17,166 nt of DNA from DASPJL01 sp035628645. Lineage in GTDB: Bacteria; Bacteroidota; Bacteroidia; Cytophagales; Cyclobacteriaceae. The position numbers and the translations under genes are program-made. Below are positions 12,982 to 17,166 of this stretch, piece after piece (the stretch's first letter is position 1; each line of letters opens with the position of its first letter). Location of the stretch: positions 1 through 17,166 of the forward strand of contig DASPJL010000060.1 in assembly GCA_035628645.1 (NCBI GenBank), read 5' to 3'. The notes under the pieces were generated by a model. The model worked only from the letters and a program-made list of their open reading frames with translations. It was not told the DNA's origin and did no database searches.

Positions 12982-13527
12982 TTGGAAGCTACTTCATCGG
13001 TAATATCGGAACTGGAACTTGTAAATCTTCTCAAAAAGAAGGACAGGAAAGCTTTGGAGTATTTGTACGATAATTATTCCTCTGCTATCTATGGAATAAT
13101 TTATAAGATCATACGTGTCGAAGATTTGGCGGAGGAAGTGCTTCAAGATTCTTTTTTAAGGTTTTGGAATAAGATTGAAGATTATAACCCCGAAAAAGGA
13201 AGATTGTTTACCTGGATGTTAAATATTGCCAGAAATCTTTCAATAGATAAATTACGATCAGCGGATTATAAAAGTCAGGCAAGGTCTGAAGATATTCTTC
13301 AAGATTCATCAAAGGCTAATTTTGAATTTTCAGATAAATTTAAACCTGATCATATTGGAGTAAAAGATATGCTGGAAATACTTAAACCTGATCAAAAAAG
13401 ATTAATGGAACTAATGTATTTTAAAGGATATACTCAATCAGAAATTTCAGAGGAATTTAATATACCCTTAGGCACAGTTAAAACTAAGGTCAGAACTGCA
13501 ATGATGGTTTTGAGAAAATTATTTTAG
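12982..13527 (+). CDS. ECF-type RNA polymerase sigma factor
   Basis: This extracytoplasmic-function sigma factor directs RNA polymerase to its own promoter set. From the TTG at 12982 it has 181 residues. The sigma-2 region is about 24-93, with YLYDNYSSAIYGI, EEVLQDSFLRFWNK and ARNLSIDKLR; sigma-4 is about 128-180, with the helix-turn-helix YTQSEISEEFNIPLGTVKTK. No ATG exists in frame. TTG codons lie at 12922, 12937 and 12982. I prefer 12982 because the 20 residues added by the first are hydrophobic, hold three Cys and do not resemble the family, whereas the chosen start begins just ahead of the usual SELELVNLLKKKD. The anti-sigma gene follows 8 bases after the stop. The pairing resembles SigK/RskA. 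Confidence 0.9.
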   Translation: MEATSSVISELELVNLLKKKDRKALEYLYDNYSSAIYGIIYKIIRVEDLAEEVLQDSFLRFWNKIEDYNPEKGRLFTWMLNIARNLSIDKLRSADYKSQARSEDILQDSSKANFEFSDKFKPDHIGVKDMLEILKPDQKRLMELMYFKGYTQSEISEEFNIPLGTVKTKVRTAMMVLRKLF

Positions 13528-13535
13528 AAAAGAAA

Positions 13536-14387
13536 TTGAATACAGAGGAATATATTTCGTCGGGAATACTTGAACTATATGTTCTGGGGCAATTGACAGC
13601 TGAAGAAAATGCTGAGGTAGAAAATATTGCCAACACTTATCCCGCGGTTAAAAAAGAAATCGGCTTAATAGAACAAAGTCTTGAAGCTTATGCAAAAGGA
13701 CATTCCAAAGCTCCTCGTAAAGAAATTAAGGATAAAATTTTGTCTCAATTAAATGATTCTGCCAGGATTGACCCTGAAATTAATACTCTAAATGCCGACA
13801 AACCTTCCTCCATAGATAATTCGGAAAACAGTTTTGTTGTTTATAAAAAAAGAGCTTTTTCTACTTATCTGGTTGCAGCTTCCTGGATATTAACAATTTT
13901 CTTTGCAGCTACTACTATGTTTTTCTGGTCCAAATGGAGAAGTGCGGAACAAAATTATGTCGTTTTACAAAGTCAGTCTGCCGAATATTCCAGTAATTAT
14001 AATAGGGTAAAAAATAATTACGAAACGGAAATAGAAGACCTTCACAGCTATATTGCTTTGTTAAATGATGAATCAACCCGAACAGTAACACTTTCAGGAT
14101 TACCTATTGCGCCGTCATCAGAAGCTAAAGTTTTATGGAATGAAAACAATAAAAAACTTTATGTAAGTCAATTAAATCTACCTCCGCCTCCGTCTGGAAA
14201 ACAATACCAATTGTGGGCCATTTATGGAGATCAAAAAATAGATGCAGGCGTGCTTTCCAAAAATGGATTTGAAATTCAAAAAATGAAAGATATCTCATCT
14301 GCTCAGGCATTTGCCATTACTTTGGAAAAAGAAGGAGGAAGCCCCACTCCAAATCTAGATGCCATATATGCTATGGGCAAGATATAA
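13536..14387 (+). CDS. RskA-type membrane anti-sigma factor
   Basis: This 283-residue protein is the expected partner and inhibitor of the sigma factor encoded 8 bases upstream. The cytosolic part (1-108) opens with EEYISSGILELYVLGQLTAEE, as is usual for the anti-sigma domain of this family in Bacteroidota. One transmembrane helix spans about 110-131, a short coiled coil follows to about 178, and the periplasmic RskA domain (PF10099 type) covers about 180-280, with QYQLWAIYGDQKIDAGVL at 223-240. The start codon is TTG (13536-13538), with A/G-rich AGAAAAGAAA just before it; no better start is seen and the residues from there match the family start. Proteolysis at the membrane usually releases such sigma factors; the inducing signal is unknown. 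Confidence 0.9.
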   Translation: MNTEEYISSGILELYVLGQLTAEENAEVENIANTYPAVKKEIGLIEQSLEAYAKGHSKAPRKEIKDKILSQLNDSARIDPEINTLNADKPSSIDNSENSFVVYKKRAFSTYLVAASWILTIFFAATTMFFWSKWRSAEQNYVVLQSQSAEYSSNYNRVKNNYETEIEDLHSYIALLNDESTRTVTLSGLPIAPSSEAKVLWNENNKKLYVSQLNLPPPPSGKQYQLWAIYGDQKIDAGVLSKNGFEIQKMKDISSAQAFAITLEKEGGSPTPNLDAIYAMGKI

Positions 14388-14473
14388 TGCCTGGTATCCT
14401 TTATATTTTTCTTGTTTTTTTAACTTTTAAGCTTAAAGATTAATACTTTCGCTAGTGCTATAATTTTTAAAGT

Positions 14474-15316
14474 ATGTTGGAAGTACCTAATCACGATCAA
14501 AAGATAAATGAGCATTATGGACAAGGTAACCTTGCCACCGCAATTCTTGAAGCCCTTCGCTCTGCGGGAAAATACCATAATTTGACTGAAGATGATCTTA
14601 TTCCTGCCGATCAATTTCATATTGGAGGAAAAGCTGCGACGATAGAGTTGGCCTCTTTGGCTAATATCACTTCAAACATGAATATCCTGGATGTTGGAGG
14701 GGGAATTGGTGGCCCTGCAAGAACCTTAGCCTCTACTTTTGGATGTAAAGTGGAAGTATTGGACTTAACAGAAGAATATTGTAGGGTAGGAGAGCAGCTT
14801 ACGGTAAAAACAGAATACCGGGATTTGGTTTCCTTCAGACACGGAAGTGCGTTGGACCTGCCGTATTCTCACAGGTGTTTTGATTTGGTTTGGACGCAGC
14901 ACAGTTCCATGAACATTTCAGATAAAAACAGACTTTATTCAGAAATATACCGAGTGCTAAAAAGTGGCGGAAAGCTGGCAATGCATGAGATAATGTCCGG
15001 AAAAAATTCACCTATCCATTTTCCAGTTCCCTGGGCACGACATCCAGCAATAAGTTTTTTAAGCCAACCTGAAGAAATAAGGTCCTTATTATTGACACTA
15101 GGTTTTAAAGAAATAGCTTGGCAGGATGAAACCGACCAAGCAATTGAGTCTTTTAGAAAAGCAATGAAAGCTTCAGATAATTCCATAGAATCACCACTTG
15201 GGCTTCAATTATTATTGGGAAAAGATTACAAGCAAATGCTTCAAAATCAGCTTAGAAACCTGGAGGAAGAAAAAATAGCTGTAATTAAAGCGGTATTTGA
15301 GAAAGTGGAGGCTTGA
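14474..15316 (+). CDS. Class I SAM-dependent methyltransferase, SDMT/UbiE-like
   Basis: This 280-residue enzyme transfers methyl groups from S-adenosylmethionine. Motif I is ILDVGGGIGGPAR at 71-83. The acidic residue at the end of strand 2 is Asp97 (VLDLTEEY). GSALDLPY at 124-131 and FDLVWTQHSSMNI at 136-148 are post-I/motif II, and RVLKSGGKLAMHEI at 160-173 is motif III. The GG-x-GGPAR form of motif I is common in sarcosine/dimethylglycine N-methyltransferases and tocopherol/ubiquinone-type C-methyltransferases; I cannot choose between glycine betaine synthesis and a lipid or quinone substrate. It is cytoplasmic with no signal peptide. It starts 86 bases after the anti-sigma gene, so it may be in the same transcript. 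Confidence 0.9.
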   Translation: MLEVPNHDQKINEHYGQGNLATAILEALRSAGKYHNLTEDDLIPADQFHIGGKAATIELASLANITSNMNILDVGGGIGGPARTLASTFGCKVEVLDLTEEYCRVGEQLTVKTEYRDLVSFRHGSALDLPYSHRCFDLVWTQHSSMNISDKNRLYSEIYRVLKSGGKLAMHEIMSGKNSPIHFPVPWARHPAISFLSQPEEIRSLLLTLGFKEIAWQDETDQAIESFRKAMKASDNSIESPLGLQLLLGKDYKQMLQNQLRNLEEEKIAVIKAVFEKVEA

Positions 15317-15425
15317 ATATGAATCTATGCAAAAAAAATCCCTGCCGGAGAAGCAAGGTTTAAATGTTGTTAATCATCCGGATCTAAATTTTTTAATTTA
15401 CAGCGCGTCGATTTTAGTTCCTTTT

Positions 15426-15459
15426 AGGTTGCCCAACCTTTAGTAGTAAACCTTTACTA
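15426..15459. promoter_or_regulatory. Two adjacent CC-centred dyads, probable regulator site
   Basis: AGGTTG-CC-CAACCT at 15426-15439 and TAGTAAA-CC-TTTACTA at 15444-15459 are both perfect inverted repeats around a central CC, and are separated by four bases. Overlapping them, AACCTTTAGTA (15435-15445) and AACCTTTACTA (15449-15459) form a direct repeat with a 14-base period and one mismatch. Paired symmetric and direct repeats like this often mark binding sites of a dimeric regulator. Which protein binds is not known. Confidence 0.4.
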
Positions 15460-15553
15460 ACCACGCTAAAATAATGGATATGTGTAGTTAAATTGATACA
15501 TGCCGTAGTTTTCCCGTAGAGGAATCTTTTGATAAAAAACCTGTTGTCCGGAC

Positions 15554-15591
15554 TTTTAGGGTTATTAGTTTATATACCATTAACCCTAAAA
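15554..15591 (+). promoter_or_regulatory. 11-bp perfect hairpin just before a possible small gene
   Basis: TTTTAGGGTTA at 15554-15564 is the exact reverse complement of TAACCCTAAAA at 15581-15591; the loop is 16 bases. The arm ends two bases before the ATG at 15594. In RNA it would hold the region just upstream of that start codon in a stem, so it could control translation. The palindrome GTCCGGAC (15546-15553) abuts it. Confidence 0.45.
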
Positions 15592-15593
15592 AA

Positions 15594-15728
15594 ATGAAAA
15601 AAGAACTCCATCAATTTAGTGAGATTCCGGCATCTCTTTCCGGAATTCTTCAGCCCTTTGCCTGTCTGCAATCTTTTCCAAATTCAAATGGTATTACTGA
15701 GGTAAATCTTTTAATAGTTTATCCTTAG
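15594..15728 (+). CDS. Possible 44-residue small protein
   Basis: An ATG at 15594 opens 44 codons ending in TAG at 15726-15728. The product begins MKKELHQFSEIPASLSG and contains one Cys (Cys24); there is no signal peptide or obvious membrane segment. It is not recognised. Its start follows the 11-bp hairpin at 15554-15591. A 7-bp perfect hairpin (15624-15630 with 15640-15646, ATTCCGG/CCGGAAT) lies inside its frame. The structure density suggests that the RNA itself, and not the peptide, may matter, so this could be a leader open frame or chance. Confidence 0.28.
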   Translation: MKKELHQFSEIPASLSGILQPFACLQSFPNSNGITEVNLLIVYP

Positions 15729-15776
15729 GCCATTGGGTTTGTACTTTTTATAAACCTTCAGGAATTATTGTTTTTA

Positions 15777-15813
15777 CCAGCTTATTTTAAAAAGCTGGAT
15801 GAGTCTCATTTTT
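15777..15813 (+). terminator. Hairpin and second dyad before the right-edge gene
   Basis: CCAGCTT at 15777-15783 pairs perfectly with AAGCTGG at 15792-15798 around an A/T loop. Directly after it is the hyphenated palindrome ATGAG-T-CTCAT (15799-15809), then a T run to 15813. The arrangement could be a terminator or attenuator for whatever is transcribed through 15594-15728. It ends 17 bases before the ATG of the secreted protein, so it would then act in that gene's leader. Confidence 0.4.
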
Positions 15814-15830
15814 AACCTTTATTAACTCTT

Positions 15831-17166
15831 ATGGAAAAATTCTCTTTAAAACTATTGGCTTTATTTATAGCCATGTGCTTATCCTTAATAAATAAAAGCT
15901 TTGCTCAGTCCACCATTCCGGGCAAAATAGAAGCCGAAGCTTATACGGCAATGTCTGGTATACAAACAGAAGCTACAGCTGATGCGGGTGGTGGTCTGAA
16001 TGTTGGTTGGATCGATGCTGGCGACTGGATGGATTATTCACTGGCCGTTCCTACCGCCGGCAATTATAAGGTGAATTTTAGAATAGCAAGTACAATAGCC
16101 GCTGCAAAACTTCAGTTGAAAGTGGGACCATCCACAACTGACGTTACACTCCCAAATACTGGCGGATATCAGACGTGGGCTACGGTTTCCACAACTATGG
16201 CTTTAAATGCAGGAAATCAAACAATTAGAATAAGTGCCTTAACCAATGGCTTTAATTTTAACTGGATGCAGTTTGAAGCTGCTTCCACCACAAATATAGC
16301 CCGGGACAAAGTGGCTACTTCATCATCAACGGAAGGCGCTTTTCTACCTTCCAATGTTGTAGATGGTAACACGAATACAAGATGGGCAAGCAACTACAAC
16401 AATTCGGAATGGGTGGCCATAGACCTCGGCCAGAATTATTCCATAAACAAAGTTGTACTGAACTGGGAAACTGCCTCTGGAAAATCTTTTGATATTGAAG
16501 TATCGTCCAATAATACTTCATGGACCTCGATCTACCATACCGATGCAGGAACCGGAGGCGTGCAATCGCTTAATGTTACAGGACAAGGCAGGTACATAAG
16601 AATGCTTGGAAAAACAAGGAATACGGTCTACGGGTATTCTTTGTGGGAATTTGAAGTTTATGGTACGCCTTCCACCACTGCAAATCAAGATCCGGTGGTA
16701 AATGCCGGAGCGGATAAAACCATTACTTTGCCTACCAATTCAACAAACCTGACTGCCGTAGCTAGTGATCCTGATGGTGACGCTATAACCTATCAGTGGA
16801 GTAAAGTATCAGGTCCTGCCGCGACATTGTCCGGGGCAACAACGGCCAACTTATCTGCCGCCGGACTTACTCAAGGAACTTATGTCTTCCGAATAACAGT
16901 GACGGATGGAAAAGGAGGGGAGTCTTCTGATGATGTAGTCGTAACGGTTAATGCTGCAAACACTTCATGTGCTCAAATACTTTCTACAGGCAAAACAGCA
17001 TCTGCTTCTTCAACGATTGGAGGAAATACCGCGGCGATGGCGGTAGATGGTAATATGGGCACCCGTTGGGAAAGCCAGTTTTCAGACCCTCAATGGATTA
17101 CTGTTGATTTAGGAGCAAGTCAAGCCATTTGTAAAGTTGTTCTTGATTGGGAAACCGCTTCAGGAA
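15831..17166 (+). CDS. Secreted carbohydrate-binding protein, CBM6-F5/8C-PKD-F5/8C (partial)
   Basis: An open frame runs from the ATG at 15831 to the right edge, giving 445 residues without a stop. Residues 1-25 are a signal peptide ending in SFAQ. Residues 27-149 are a CBM6 domain: IEAEAY at 33-38, WIDAGDWMDYS at 60-70 and FNFNWMQFE at 141-149 with the usual Asn/Trp ligand residues. Residues 154-279 are an F5/8C (CBM32-like) domain, with VVDGNTNTRW and ending TVYGYSLWEFEVYGT. Residues 284-374 are a PKD-like domain. A second F5/8C domain begins at about 380 (AVDGNMGTRW at 404-413). The protein surely binds extracellular sugars. A catalytic domain and a T9SS tail probably lie beyond the edge. 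The F5/8C modules resemble that of the GH16 protein, which suggests a shared polysaccharide target. Confidence 0.92.
   Translation, partial: MEKFSLKLLALFIAMCLSLINKSFAQSTIPGKIEAEAYTAMSGIQTEATADAGGGLNVGWIDAGDWMDYSLAVPTAGNYKVNFRIASTIAAAKLQLKVGPSTTDVTLPNTGGYQTWATVSTTMALNAGNQTIRISALTNGFNFNWMQFEAASTTNIARDKVATSSSTEGAFLPSNVVDGNTNTRWASNYNNSEWVAIDLGQNYSINKVVLNWETASGKSFDIEVSSNNTSWTSIYHTDAGTGGVQSLNVTGQGRYIRMLGKTRNTVYGYSLWEFEVYGTPSTTANQDPVVNAGADKTITLPTNSTNLTAVASDPDGDAITYQWSKVSGPAATLSGATTANLSAAGLTQGTYVFRITVTDGKGGESSDDVVVTVNAANTSCAQILSTGKTASASSTIGGNTAAMAVDGNMGTRWESQFSDPQWITVDLGASQAICKVVLDWETASG

Larger units (their letters stand above)
15317..15830. other. 514-base gap rich in inverted repeats
   Basis: This gap lies between the methyltransferase and the right-edge secreted protein, both on the plus strand. 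It contains at least six dyads: 15426-15439, 15444-15459, 15554-15591, 15624-15646, 15777-15798 and 15799-15809. It also has two direct repeats of CCGTAG at 15503-15508 and 15514-15519, and a possible 44-codon gene at 15594-15728. No clear TAnnTTTG box was found in it. Confidence 0.6.

Noticed and set aside
14388..14473. Terminator between the anti-sigma gene and the methyltransferase
   Set aside because: T-rich stretches are present, but only a weak A/T stem (ATATAA with TTATAT) precedes them. I do not consider it reliable.
15554..15591. Telomere-like TTAGGG sequence
   Set aside because: The TTAGGG/CCCTAA match occurs once per arm of a single hairpin and is not tandemly repeated, so it is only part of the inverted repeat.
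16315..16521. Minus-strand open frame inside the right-edge gene
   Set aside because: It is antisense to a clear F5/8C domain, and its product (Cys/Trp-rich, no motif) is a shadow of the real frame.

Overview
The window looks like a chromosomal piece of a Bacteroidota bacterium, most likely a marine or soil member of the Cytophagales or a relative. The reasons are AT-rich DNA, a secreted multidomain glycosidase ending in a type IX secretion (T9SS) sorting domain, an RskA-type anti-sigma factor paired with an ECF sigma factor, Bacteroidota-style small hypothetical proteins, and promoter-like TAnnTTTG boxes instead of clear Shine-Dalgarno sites. No tRNA, rRNA, CRISPR array, transposase or integrase was seen.

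Left arm (1-11128, almost all minus strand). From high to low coordinates, so in reading order, it holds an Sll1863-like coiled-coil stress protein, a small acidic secreted protein, a stand-alone metallophosphoesterase, a 1601-residue GH16 beta-glucanase of the laminarinase type, a membrane-anchored short-chain dehydrogenase, a serine hydrolase of the class C beta-lactamase/NylB fold, a possible 40-codon gene, a DUF7935-like membrane protein and the start of one more membrane protein. The GH16 protein is the main object. It has a catalytic domain, an unassigned beta-rich domain, three Ig-like domains, an F5/8C domain, a duplicated 102-residue Cys-bounded module around a fourth Ig domain, three MopE-type Asp/Cys repeats, a PKD-like domain, a His/Cys motif and the T9SS tail. 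A strong terminator follows it. A small, very basic secreted protein on the plus strand (10099-10305) converges on the small acidic one.

Right arm (11288-17166, plus strand). Two tandem ferritin-like proteins with Tat-like signals end at a perfect 15-bp terminator. They are followed by an ECF sigma factor, its membrane anti-sigma factor and an SDMT/UbiE-like methyltransferase. This reads as an envelope stress or metal-handling cluster, transcribed away from the Sll1863-like gene. A 514-base gap full of inverted repeats then leads into a second secreted carbohydrate-binding protein (CBM6, F5/8C, PKD, F5/8C), which runs off the right edge after 445 codons.

How the genes work together: the two large secreted proteins share related F5/8C modules and probably act on polysaccharide outside the cell, although no SusC/SusD pair is visible. 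The sigma/anti-sigma pair probably controls an envelope response that may include the ferritin-like genes. The best candidates for something undescribed are the 102-residue duplicated module, the Tat-ferritin/sigma cluster, the oppositely charged small secreted pair and the hairpin-rich leader at 15421-15813.
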